A stretch of DNA of 64,000 bases from Parietichytrium sp. I65-24A (Eukaryota > Sar > Bigyra > Thraustochytrida > Thraustochytriidae), in NCBI GenBank assembly GCA_012862575.1, contig BLSF01000074.1, positions 1-64,000 on the forward strand, read 5' to 3'. Under the pieces are notes generated by a model, which was not told the DNA's origin, did no database searches, and was given only the letters and a program-made list of their open reading frames with translations. This document shows, piece by piece, positions 9,179-19,259 of this stretch. Position 1 is the stretch's first letter; each line of letters opens with the position of its first letter. The position numbers and the translations under genes are program-made.

Positions 9179-10894
9179 CTACGCTGGCAAAATCCGCACT
9201 GCATAATATCTCAAGTCTCCATCGGACACCTTGCTACCAAATGTAACAGCTTGGCCAACGCGTAAGGGGTACTGCTGTCCAGGGGTTAGGTCCTGGCAAT
9301 CGATGGAACTGCCATTCATGCTCCCAAGGTCTGTCACGCGTAAAGATTGCGCCTCTCGCGCCAAACCTTCGTCCTCTTCTAGATCGAGTGACACTAATAT
9401 CGTAAGATGTCTCTTAGAAACTAGGTTTGCAAATTCGACCGAGTCGAGAACGTGATGGTTCCCAACACGTTTCGATCTTCCGAACGCATTTTCTCCTTCC
9501 CTGAGCAAGAAGACCAAATTCACATTATCCATCTCCTTGCATTGCCGTTCTGCTTCGCGAAAGCCTCTCCAATCAACGGTACTGGATTGCAAATTTTGAA
9601 ATAGAATTCGATGCACCAGAGCAAATGACGGGCTCTCGTATTGGTTTGAGAGAGGGAGAAGTACGGTGTTTCCGTTGGGGGGTTGTGCCACTGACATCGA
9701 GGACTGCTCCTTCAGAAGCTTCACAAAATCTTTTTCCCGGGCGGCATTGGTTTTCCGGCGCTCGAATAGAGCAGTGGCCCTTTCCTCCTTCATTTGCTCA
9801 ACAGAGCCGTGATCCCGCAAATGTTCCTCCACGTGTTTCCAAGACTTAAATGGTCGCTTCCTCCAACCCAAACGCGCACAGTGCGGACACTCCCACTTCC
9901 GAAGAGAGTTCTCACTTGCTATTTGCTCACGCATCTGCCGCCTAAACTCGATTTCCTCCTCTCGTACAACGGCATATTTTGGAGGACGAACTCGCCGTCT
10001 GCGTTCGGCAAGCACCTCGCGCAAGTGCACTCGAAAGGCGCGCTGAATCCGAGATGCACTCTTGGTTGCGGTTGCATAATGCTTTGCGAAAGCGTCTTCT
10101 AGTAGCATGGACGACCGGTTTACATACCGTTTCCGGGCTTCTTCGACTCGACGAACTCGAATGCCCCATCGCTCCTGGTTTCGCTGAATTTTGCACTTTA
10201 ATAAATAGAGGTGGTAATAATTCTGAATGACTTTCGCTGCACTGGACTCCTCCTTGGTCAAATCTGCCGTTAGGTCGGAGTGGCGCTGATCCACAAGCTT
10301 GGAGCATTCCTCAATGGCATCTTCCAAAATGTCAAACAGAAAATTGGCTTGGACATAGGCTCCTTGATCTTCTGTAAACTCGGAGTTGATGAATCCTTTT
10401 TTCGAGCTGAGATGCGTGCTAAGCTTGAAGCGTTTCTCGTTCCACGAAGCTGAATTCGTCAAGTATCGTTCCGTGAATCGTTGCTCCTCGAGCAAGAAGA
10501 AATTTAGACTCTCGCACTGAGCAACTTGCTCCTGCATCATGAGCCTATGCTCTCGCAGTCTTCGATGGGAGATCATTGCTCGATCAAACCTGTGAAGAAG
10601 TAATACGTAAATAGCTCTAAAGCTCGCTTGAAGAACAGGCTCATCGCCCGGACGCACAGAGGATGGCTTTCCTCCATTTGCGGCCGCCTTTTTCTCGCGG
10701 ATCTCCTTGAGAACATCCAGACAACGTCTCCCGACAACAAAATCCTCTAGTTCCCTTTGCAGTCCAACTTTACTTATCTCCTTCTTGCACACCAGCTGGG
10801 CCTCGTGCAACTGAATCCGAGCTTCCTTGAGGGTCGTATTGAGCGTTTCCGAGCGGGACCGAACCGCATTCTTCACGAGGTCGGCCAAGTCCAT
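9179..10894 (-). CDS. IQ-motif, zinc-finger-like and C-terminal FHA domain protein
   Basis: Intronless 571-aa protein. Residues about 1-200 are charged and helical, probably coiled coil. IQ-like calmodulin-binding helices lie at about 216-234 (AAKVIQNYYHLYLLKCK) and 279-300 (ASRIQRAFRVHLREVL). A C2H2-like cluster (CPHC, then HVEEHLRDH) lies at about 335-362. The C-terminal 130 residues form an FHA phosphothreonine-binding domain: FGRSKR, then SKRHLTILV, then DLGSMNGSSID near 521-531 and VGQAVTFG. The order suggests a scaffold that binds calmodulin and phosphoproteins, as in some flagellar or centrosomal proteins, but no close named relative is recognised. Start ATG at 10892-10894 is clear. 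Confidence 0.8.
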   Translation of the reverse strand: MDLADLVKNAVRSRSETLNTTLKEARIQLHEAQLVCKKEISKVGLQRELEDFVVGRRCLDVLKEIREKKAAANGGKPSSVRPGDEPVLQASFRAIYVLLLHRFDRAMISHRRLREHRLMMQEQVAQCESLNFFLLEEQRFTERYLTNSASWNEKRFKLSTHLSSKKGFINSEFTEDQGAYVQANFLFDILEDAIEECSKLVDQRHSDLTADLTKEESSAAKVIQNYYHLYLLKCKIQRNQERWGIRVRRVEEARKRYVNRSSMLLEDAFAKHYATATKSASRIQRAFRVHLREVLAERRRRVRPPKYAVVREEEIEFRRQMREQIASENSLRKWECPHCARLGWRKRPFKSWKHVEEHLRDHGSVEQMKEERATALFERRKTNAAREKDFVKLLKEQSSMSVAQPPNGNTVLLPLSNQYESPSFALVHRILFQNLQSSTVDWRGFREAERQCKEMDNVNLVFLLREGENAFGRSKRVGNHHVLDSVEFANLVSKRHLTILVSLDLEEDEGLAREAQSLRVTDLGSMNGSSIDCQDLTPGQQYPLRVGQAVTFGSKVSDGDLRYYAVRILPA

Positions 10895-11389
10895 TTATTT
10901 CACCCGCATAGTCACCTGCCTGCCACTCCGCTCCTGCGATACTTGGTCTGGTGCAACCCGCGCCTGCGGGCGAGAAGACAATACGAGACAAATCTTCCGC
11001 CCTGCGTTTACGCAACAAGACCCCTCTCACCTCTTGCCGAGCTGACACGCGCTTGTGGTCGCTTCCTTTTGACTCGAATGGCGTCGAATACTCCAACGGC
11101 CATATTTACGATTTTCGCTAGGATCGGGGTATGCATCGAAGACTTAAAACACAGGGCAGCTACTCTCAATCACCCTTGCGGACTCGAGAACTCTTGGAAT
11201 CGGACGTGATGTCAGCGCGACTCGATCTTCACCTGTCCAAGTGCGGATCATAGCGAATCTCATATCCATCGAAGCACTGCATGCACGCATCCCGCATGTC
11301 AGGGCACGCCACATATCTGATCATGGGTTAAATTTTTTGTGTTGCATTTGCTGTTAGGTTAAAGATAGGTACTTGTACAGATCGCAAGC
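10895..11389. other. Intergenic spacer
   Basis: Lies between two minus-strand genes. Contains the promoter of the FHA gene and the 3' end of the CENP-N-like gene. No repeat or RNA gene seen. Confidence 0.5.
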
Positions 11390-12379
11390 TCATTCTGTTT
11401 TGAGCCACAGGATGGAATTTGTCGTTTTGCAGCGCCGGCGTTTCACTTGCTCGAATTGTCTGGTTACTAGTTCGTTCACATCCAGTTCCTTTGGTATCTC
11501 CTGGCCGGACACCACGAGATCGTTGCCATAGAGGCTTTCCAGACCGTGCAGAACGTCGTCTCCTTCGAGCTTGATAAAGCAATTAAAGTTCTTGACTTTG
11601 GCAGAAGAATCTGGCAATGTGAAGTCGTTTTTAGAGTGCAAGCATATCGTCTCAATCTTGTCAGCATTTTCTTCCTGCCCTGGTGCGTTGCGAGATGTAA
11701 ACCTATGCTCCGGAAGCCTTTTCTCAGATTTAAAAAACACCTTGTTTTTCTCCTTCCCTTCTAGCCTTTCGAATTGCTCCTTCTCCTTCTCTTCAGATAG
11801 AATTTTGTCAATCACTGCTCTCCTCCGCCGAGCGACCTGTACATTTGTTTCCAGGGGGTTTGAGTCAAAGACACTTGCACACAGGCGGTAGGAGCTAAAC
11901 GCGCCTTGACTAAGTTTCTGAAGAGCTAGTCCCTTCAATGTGGAAACGTCGTTTCCAAATAACTGAAGCTCCTCAAGATTTGGGCAGTCAAAGGCACAGC
12001 AAAGCGCTTGATGGAAGATGGGCACAACCTCTTTGTATCGAATCGGTGTGATGAACAGGTAGCACGAGTGTGGCGGATGCACGATGAAAACGTGCTCTTG
12101 GTTTTTCGTATGCGACATTGTGTACAGGTTGATCTCCATCCACAAAGATTTCTGGTGCTGCTTCACCCGCGTCAGGTGCTCAAAATAAGGGTTCAAAAAC
12201 TCGCACATTTCCTTCTCCAGCAACGCTGCGTCTTGATGCACGCGCGGTTTCGCCCCGAACAGCTTGAACACCCTCCACCGCCTTCTATTCGGCGTCCTGA
12301 TCACATCTTCCAACGTCTTCGCCGGTTTGAAGCTCCGCGTGAAGACCGGGTCTTTCCCGACTCTGTCCACAATCTCCAT
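11390..12379 (-). CDS. CENP-N/Chl4-like inner kinetochore protein
   Basis: Predicted 329-aa protein from ATG 12379; the frame continues upstream without an ATG. Three segments match the order of animal CENP-N as I know that family. An N-proximal RWRVFKLFG segment is followed by a helix and KSLWMEINLY. A central segment (YLFITPIRYK, then PIFHQAL, then a LKGLALQKLSQGAF helix) parallels the CENP-N core. The C-terminal FIKLEGDDVLHGLESL then LVVSG parallels the family's last beta-helix region. A basic linker (RRRRAVIDKILSEEKEKEQ) sits between. CENP-N recognises CENP-A nucleosomes and pairs with CENP-L. The pyrin-like N-terminal domain of vertebrate CENP-N seems mostly absent, or lies in an unrecognised upstream exon. 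The call rests on recalled motif order rather than an alignment. Confidence 0.6.
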   Translation of the reverse strand: MEIVDRVGKDPVFTRSFKPAKTLEDVIRTPNRRRWRVFKLFGAKPRVHQDAALLEKEMCEFLNPYFEHLTRVKQHQKSLWMEINLYTMSHTKNQEHVFIVHPPHSCYLFITPIRYKEVVPIFHQALCCAFDCPNLEELQLFGNDVSTLKGLALQKLSQGAFSSYRLCASVFDSNPLETNVQVARRRRAVIDKILSEEKEKEQFERLEGKEKNKVFFKSEKRLPEHRFTSRNAPGQEENADKIETICLHSKNDFTLPDSSAKVKNFNCFIKLEGDDVLHGLESLYGNDLVVSGQEIPKELDVNELVTRQFEQVKRRRCKTTNSILWLKTE

Positions 12380-15300
12380 CTTCCCACGCCACCCACGCAC
12401 AGTCCCCTCCGCAAACGCTCCGTTTCCCTGCACTGCACTGTATTGTATTGGATTGTGCCGTGCTGCGACAAACACAGCGCAGCTGCCCTTCTTGATTAAC
12501 TAAAAATGAGAGACGGACAGTGTATGACAGTGTGCTTTGAATACTTTGAATGGTTTGAATCCCATTCTTTGCACTCGTTCCACTTGAATCGCTTTGGGTT
12601 AACTTCCACTCCGTTAATGGATAGCTAGACCGGGGTAGGACTCGGACCATACAAACTAGACAAACACACCAACTGCCACGAGTACGAACACTCAAGACTC
12701 TGTGAGTCAGGGAGCGAGATCATGCGTGAATTTGGTCAGCTATGTTTGTAGCTAGTAATTAGCCTCTACCTAGAGATAGCTATAGTAGGTTGTTCGTTAT
12801 CGGAATACCCTACGTAGACAGTTTGTTATTGATAGTAACTGGTAGTGAAGGGAATGAACACTGCCCATCACTGCCCGCCGCTTCACATCGCTGCCCATCG
12901 CCCATCGCTGCACAACTGATACGGGAGGTGAACAGCTTTACGATTTCTACTGCACAACAGTCGCATGGAGTTGGTCAGCAAAGTCGGTATCGTTCAAGTG
13001 ATTTGCACGCAAATCACTGCATGCACCAATGGAAGAGCTCTTGGGGTTGCACTTCAAGTGTGTCTTCTTGGAAAAGAGCGCTAGCAGAAGTTGTCAACTT
13101 GAAGGCTTGGACTTGCACTCCACTCCTTGAATCAACAATCCAAGTGAAGATGGTCAGATTTGATTCGCTTTCACGACGGAGGAGTCTCTGAGCCAATCTG
13201 CAAATCCAACGAGATTAGCACTTGTAGCAATTTCGCTGCTACGGCTGTCGCTCAAGGTGATATCTACTTTTCTCCACGGGATTTCCAAGATCAAATAATT
13301 TAAAAGGCTTCTCAATGTCAATGTCTTCTCTCTGCTATGTTATTTATAGGTGCCGGTATGTTCACACGAATACTGCCTGGGGATAGATAGGTTTTTCCTA
13401 GACTGCTGGTCATCTGAATTTCTGAAAAAACTAAAAAATGGGTTACTTCACCCCACTATGGCAGGGGTTACAGCTGCTCACTGTCATTCGCCTCCGCTGG
13501 GGTTGCTTATGTTCACCTTACTGGAACGGTGGGGCTCGAGTATACACGTACACAACTCCGTAGTGGGCTGTCTGAAATCATCTGTAGTAATCATTAGTAA
13601 TCTTGACAAAGTGGACAGCGCAGATAAGGCTGGGCTGATGAGTTCCGCACAGGTGAAGTTCAGGAGTTTTTCCATAAGTGAAGCCACGAAGTGAGAGCGT
13701 AAACAAACCCTATCGGAAGGTGGGGTGGAGTTTTTCGACAGAATAGTTTTTTAAAAGCGAGCCTCACCTGGATTTCGCAAGGTGAGTGAAGCTTTGCTTT
13801 TTTTGTTTGGTTCCGCCCTTCAATCATGTTGAAGACTGCAGCCTGAAGTGTTCTGAAAATTGCTTGTGAAAGTCTTTTATCAAACTAGCCGGATATTATT
13901 TATGAGAAATAGTACAGCCCACGACGGTCTCGCGGATGACCGTGGTTTGTCGTATCATTCTAGAGAGAGAAATTGGACAACACAGGCAGCGCGCTTTTAT
14001 TCCAAGAGCGCCTGGACATTGTTCTCATTTCGGCATAGCTTAACATAGCTGGAGCGATATTTTCAATGCCCTTGGCCCTTGAAAAGTATTCCACACGCCA
14101 ATGTAGTACTCCCGCACACATGTGTCTGATGATAATGGAGCCTATTTGGCTAGCTAGGCGCGCGTGCATAGCGTGCATAGCTGTGCATGGCCGTGCATTT
14201 TCCGTGACAGTTCAGCTCCAAGAAGATACTATAGTCGCTAGTCTCCACTAGAATTGCCTGCGCTGGAGTGAGCGAGCGAAGTACAGCGTGACTTGTGCAA
14301 TGAGCAAGGCACAAGCGTCTCAGAAACTGCGTGCACGAAGGCACGACGAAAGCCAGTGAAACCTGAAGCTCAAGGAAACAGGTACTCAGTACCTAGAAAA
14401 GGAGCTCTGCCTCTCATTTCAGGAGCTTAGAGCCGAGAAGGCCGAGAAGAAGAGAGAGTTTGGGGAGGCATTGCTGATTCGCACCAGTGCACGAAGACTG
14501 AATTTTGTGTCAGTTCTGAAATGCATTAGCAGTAGTAATAGGCTCTATAATTCATCCATCCTTCTACCGCGAGGGTGTGCGACTAGAACTCCTATTCGAG
14601 TAATTCGAGGTCCAAAAGGGTCATGGTTAGTACAAAAATGAAAACTCTTATGTCGGATGAGCTCTCTCGACATTTTAATTTAAAAGAGTGCTTCATTCGA
14701 AGTTTTTTTCGCTGAATTGTAAGTGTTTGCAATTGCCAGAGACGAATACTTTGCCGGATGCAATTGTCTAATAAAACTCGAGCGAATTGGTTCAGGCTGT
14801 GTCCAGAATTCAGAACACCGCCGTCTTTCGCACATTCAATTTATGAGTTAGAATCAATTGAAGTGATTAGTTAGGAACCATGTTATTCGGACACGACAGC
14901 GGGAAATGCCACATTGATGCTAGCCAGATTTCCAGCCTTCAGCCACGTTTAACAGTAAATTTAACTAGCCCTATCAACTCCCTCCGTGAGAGGAGTGAGG
15001 CGAAAGTTCAGAGAAAGTACACTCTTTCACCTGTGAAACTCCGACATGCGCGATGTCTTCGAATCTCTCTCACGTGAGATTGTTTGCTGGCTTTTACTCT
15101 ATTAGCCACTTTAGCACCTTGAGAAAAGAAAACCAGTCGTTTCGAAGAGTTTGAAGGAGATTTCTTGACAGTTTCGCGGGACCTGAGCTGAGTTTCGTGA
15201 TTCGCTGGTGTGAGTGAGGAATTGGGAGGGCGAGTGGAAAAGGAGGAGGAACGGGATGCATTCATAAAGGGCTACTCGAGTGCGGGACTGGCCGTGAGTA

Positions 15301-15903
15301 CTGAGCGAGGGGAGTACTCTTTCTCAAAACTTCGTGCGTCGACTGACTGTGAAGTCAACTTCGCTGGTGTATTTTTTTTCTCTCTCAACAAAAAGATGCT
15401 TTCTTCGTCCATTGAGCTCGTCAAATTATTAAATGACCATTGCATCCCTTCAATCACCACGAATGTGGAGGCTAGAATCACTAGTATTCTCTCTACACTC
15501 TCCACATCTCAAGCCTAAATGGATCCCCTTTACCCCTGTAATTTACACAACAAGAACAACCTGGTGGAGACTATGGAGACAGCGGAGATCAATAGCAAGC
15601 GGGAGACTAACGAAAGTGAGGAGGTTAAGGTCGCCGTTCCCACACAATGCACTTGAGAGAGAAAGGGAGATGCACATATGAATGAACCACGCTCATCCAA
15701 ATTCGAGGCTCTCGTGTTCTTACTACGATACCAACAGTGAGTACCGACCTTGTGCCAATTCTCAGACTGGTGGCGCTCAAAAGCTAGAGCCATTGCTGAA
15801 GGAATTCTAGGAAACTTCTTCACATGTGGAGTCATTCACGGTCCTCCAGGGCCATCGCCACCAATCACCAAACAGCTACGAGAGCAATTTGTGGAAAAAG
15901 AAA
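12380..15903. other. Long gene-poor stretch
   Basis: About 3.5 kb without a supported gene. Open frames are short, lack domains and often begin without ATG. Visible items are a TAG-rich patch (about 12745-12800), a perfect 10-bp inverted repeat at 12997-13018, and copies of GTGAGTAC-type motifs (about 15295 and 15732-15745). No tRNA or transposase found. Confidence 0.5.
12997..13018. repeat. Perfect inverted repeat, 10-bp arms
   Basis: AGTGATTTGC is followed after two bases by its exact reverse complement. It could be a protein-binding palindrome or a small hairpin. No associated gene within 600 bases. Confidence 0.7.
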
Positions 15904-16755
15904 ATGAAGGGAGCTCTTCTACTCGCAATCGCCTGCGCCAGCCTCGTGGCATCCGAAGTTGCGGCAACCTCGGATGTCGCGCGGGAGGAGCGCTTCCTCA
16001 AGAGAAGGAAGAAGGTGAGCAACAACCAGGTTTGCTACGACATCCTTGACTCTTGGTGGGACCTTCGCGAGAGCCAGAAGACCAGGGGCATCATCACTGA
16101 GCTGGACAGCACTTGCGCAGCCTTTTCTGGGGATGAGGAACTCTGCAACAACAAATCTTCCCGCACCGGAGGTTCTTACACATCCGCTGAGCTCAGCGCA
16201 GCATGCACCATGGTTGGCGCGCACAGTTTGAGGTGCATCGGAAACCCTTGCAATCACTTGAACACCGGAGATTGCACTCTCCAGGCAACAGCAGGATTTT
16301 GCAGATGGTACACTTCCTCAGAATTGACCATCAACAACAACTACTGGAACAAAAAGATCTCGGCTGCCCGCGCAGATGGCGATGATGACCTCGCTGACGA
16401 GTACGAGACTCGCTTGCTCCCAGGCTTCGGATGCTACCGCAACCCTTGCAACCAGGCCGGGCTTGGCAAGTCCCCTGCGAGCGATTGCACCAGCGGAGAA
16501 TTCGACGTCCCAGAGCTCTTTACTTGCACTTGGTGCAGGGGCAAGGGTGACAAGAAGCTCAAGAAGAAAGGTATGGGCTGCCAGGCAACCTCCGTCACCA
16601 CAACCGCTGCTTGTGCCCCAGTGAACGGCAAAAACGTCGTGAAAAGCACAGTCATGATGAGCACGAGCAACAACAACTGCCAGTGCTCTACAGACTTTTC
16701 CACATGCGAAGAGGTAGTGACCACCAGGGCTGGTGAATACAAAAACAGGTACTAG
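15904..16755 (+). CDS. Secreted cysteine-rich protein with two related Cys modules
   Basis: 283-aa protein. The start ATG 15904 opens a clear signal peptide (MKGALLLAIACASLVASEVAA), followed by a dibasic-rich stretch (RFLKRRKK) that resembles a propeptide cleavage site. The mature part has many cysteines. Two segments share a pattern: CIGNPCNHL with a GDC and then CRWY around residues 112-140, and CYRNPCNQ with a SDC and then CTWCRG around 178-220. These look like a duplicated disulfide module. The C-terminus carries NNNCQCSTDFSTCEE. No enzyme motif seen and the family is not recognised. Likely extracellular or in the cell covering. The frame continues upstream to 15826 without ATG. Confidence 0.7.
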   Translation: MKGALLLAIACASLVASEVAATSDVAREERFLKRRKKVSNNQVCYDILDSWWDLRESQKTRGIITELDSTCAAFSGDEELCNNKSSRTGGSYTSAELSAACTMVGAHSLRCIGNPCNHLNTGDCTLQATAGFCRWYTSSELTINNNYWNKKISAARADGDDDLADEYETRLLPGFGCYRNPCNQAGLGKSPASDCTSGEFDVPELFTCTWCRGKGDKKLKKKGMGCQATSVTTTAACAPVNGKNVVKSTVMMSTSNNNCQCSTDFSTCEEVVTTRAGEYKNRY

Positions 16756-16875
16756 CTCAAATTGCCTCTGAGATACTTTATTTCCAAACTTTCGAATCTG
16801 TTTTAAAATTCTATACGTCATACAAATACATATCATATATTATCGCTTGATCATGACGGTCTCGAGTCATATCCT

Positions 16876-17079
16876 TCAAACATCCATTTCCAACGGCCTT
16901 ACCCTTGGCAGCACTTTGAAGAGTTCTCGACCCAGAGGATTCTTAGCGACTTCACTGAGTTGAAAGGCTTCGTTCAAAGTTATTTGGTGGTGTTCGAATA
17001 GCGTTCGACTTTCGTCGTCCACGAACCTCCAAAAAGTATTTTTGGCCGCAGCAACGTTTAGCGCGCTCAAATTCGACAT
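16876..17079 (-). CDS. Possible small protein, unknown (67 aa)
   Basis: ATG-led frame with ordinary amino-acid composition (begins MSNLSALNVAAAKNTFW, ends PRVRPLEMDV). It converges on the secreted Cys-rich gene with a 120-base gap. No domain recognised. It may be a real small gene, a gene remnant or a chance frame. Confidence 0.3.
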   Translation of the reverse strand: MSNLSALNVAAAKNTFWRFVDDESRTLFEHHQITLNEAFQLSEVAKNPLGRELFKVLPRVRPLEMDV

Positions 17080-17904
17080 CTGCCTGTCTCCGTTTTTTCC
17101 ATTCAGATGTGCGTACCGTACTTATATTACATTACATTACGTTTCTTGAACTATGGACATGAACCAAAATAATATGGATTGTGAAAGTCTGTGAATGCAA
17201 GGTCGCTCACAATTTGTACCTGAAGTTGGGTTTATTCAGGTGGAATTCACCCCACTCTTCAAGGAATGGTCATCGCAATGAGCTCAGCGAACTGGCCGCG
17301 GCGCTGATGTAAAATCGCCTCTGTTTAGTTTATAAAGTAGGGTAACTTGAACCTCGCGCCATTCTCTTTTGACCAACGAGCGCAGAGTTGTTGCCTTCCT
17401 TGGTGAAGGAGTGGCATGTGCAATACCAATTTTGACCGGAATTTCTCCACAGTGGCATCTAATTGACAGCGAGTCTTCATTTTTTTCAGGAACACGACAG
17501 CCCCAACCAGTCCTCGCATCCGTTTTCACTCCTCGAATCATGGATGATCGATGATGATCGGGAATTGCAATGCCGAAAATACACTAACGAGCCTTGGCCG
17601 ATCCTATGCTCGGCGCACAGGAGAGCCGTTTCATCGATGAAATTCTTAGGCAAATCGATGGGCTAGGTGTGCACCGACCGTATCAGTCCTACATCGTATA
17701 GTCTACTCTAGAGAATGTGCTATACCCAACTCCGCGCCCGAGAAAGATAAATTTGCTTGCTCACAAGCTCGGCAAGCTTAGAGCCTCAATTGCACAATCG
17801 GAGCGAGCTGGCAAGGAGCGAAGAGGGTTTCGACTGCGCAGCCGTATTGACGGGCGAAAAGCGTGCAGGCCGTGTCTGACGCAAACGATCGAAGAGAAGA
17901 CAAC
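17080..17904. other. Intergenic spacer
   Basis: No supported gene. Presumed promoter of the CxC-rich gene. The ATTACATTACATTAC repeat near 17128-17142 is the only visible simple repeat. Confidence 0.5.
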
Positions 17905-19143
17905 ATGGAAGCTGCGTATTCGTCTTCGTATCAAATGCATGGCGATGGAGGCGTGCGCCAGGCTGTTGGTGTTCCGTCGCGGCTGTATCAGGGGATTCGC
18001 CCCATGTCCCCCGTACTTGGAGCGACCGGAGCGGGAGTCATCATGTCTCCGAGGCGATATGAGTACTCGAGTATGCCTCAAGTTTCTGCTTTCGGAGCTA
18101 CTCATTACGATGCATATGCGCCACGGGTGGAGACGCACTCGGTACATGCCCCGGCCTCAATGGGGTGCTACATCGAAAGCAGTGATACACTGCCAGTTTT
18201 ACGCGTCTTGGAGACCAGACTGGCTCCAAGCGTACCAAAAACCTACATTTCTACTCGATCATACCACCCATCGAGCATCCTTTGCCAGTGCGCGGGGCGG
18301 GGCAGCTGCAGCACTTGCGTGTCTGCCTGTCAAACCACAACTGGATACCAGAGCCCCTCGTTAGTCTTGGAAAACACCCCCAGTGAGGACTACCTTCAGA
18401 GGATGCTCGCGGTTCTTGGAAGGCTCAAGACGAACGAATGCTGGTGCACGCATAGCGTCCAGTCTCAGGAGCTGCTGGTGGTGGACTCCCTTGTGAACAA
18501 GTTGGAAAGTGCAATTGTGGTAGGGGGCCACAGGCCATGGGAACTAGGCAGTGGGATCTGCCAATGTGCCTGTGGCAATCATGTATGTAACAAGCTGCTA
18601 AGTCTTGAAACGCGCATCCGAGTGTTCCTGGGACACCAAGTTGAAGTGACCAGAGTTGTTCACCATGCAACTCCAAAGGTTGCTCACGTCAACATCGTTC
18701 AGAGTGATCTGAACATTCATACCTGTCCTGGCTGCAACCAGCCGAAAGATGCCAAACTCTACGGGTCGCACCTGATGACGAAGCGTCGCATTGTTCGCGG
18801 ATCAGAGGTGAACATCAGTGTATTCCACAAACCTGTCCTGAGACCCTGCGGCCGGACTGAGAAACTGTTCTTCGAAATCGCGCCATCCGGATTCGAATGC
18901 GCGCACTGGCGTGCAAGTATTGAGAATCTGGTGTGCGCGAATGAGGCTGCGCTAGCTCAAAAAGTCAATGACGCTCTTGATGACGTCCTTCGCCTTGAAG
19001 TCGAGCTGTTGAAAGGTGGAGAATTGAAAAGTCTCCCTCTGGGATATCTTGCAGCGACACTTGGTGGGTCAGTAGCTGCGGAGTCTGAAAATCACGCAAT
19101 TTGCAAAGGAGGAGCATTTTCGACGCCCTGCCATTGCATTTGA
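17905..19143 (+). CDS. CxC-rich protein of unknown function
   Basis: 412-aa protein from ATG 17905. The upstream frame is open, but its nominal start at 17863 is GTG. The first 100 residues are Tyr/Ser/Met-rich and low in charge. Paired cysteines then occur in several clusters: CQCAGRGSCSTC, CWCTHS, CQCACGNHVCN, a CPGC pair, and a C-terminal CHCI. These spacings suggest metal binding or a disulfide-rich fold. The segment between them is helical (LQRMLAVLGRL, LVNKLESAIVV). No signal peptide or membrane segment is visible, so zinc binding inside the cell is slightly favoured. No family recognised. Confidence 0.6.
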   Translation: MEAAYSSSYQMHGDGGVRQAVGVPSRLYQGIRPMSPVLGATGAGVIMSPRRYEYSSMPQVSAFGATHYDAYAPRVETHSVHAPASMGCYIESSDTLPVLRVLETRLAPSVPKTYISTRSYHPSSILCQCAGRGSCSTCVSACQTTTGYQSPSLVLENTPSEDYLQRMLAVLGRLKTNECWCTHSVQSQELLVVDSLVNKLESAIVVGGHRPWELGSGICQCACGNHVCNKLLSLETRIRVFLGHQVEVTRVVHHATPKVAHVNIVQSDLNIHTCPGCNQPKDAKLYGSHLMTKRRIVRGSEVNISVFHKPVLRPCGRTEKLFFEIAPSGFECAHWRASIENLVCANEAALAQKVNDALDDVLRLEVELLKGGELKSLPLGYLAATLGGSVAAESENHAICKGGAFSTPCHCI

Positions 19144-19259
19144 GCGCTGAGCTCTGCAGATTTGCTTCCCTGTTTTTATGCATATAGATTTCCGTAACGT
19201 GACTGAAAGTTTTGCAAAGTTGCCTTCTCCATCCCTCAATCCGCCCATCAGCTGACGAG

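Noticed and set aside
12790-13191. Plus-strand frame of 133 codons in the gene-poor region
   Set aside because: Composition is not protein-like and no neighbouring exon or domain supports it. It also contains the palindrome at 12997.
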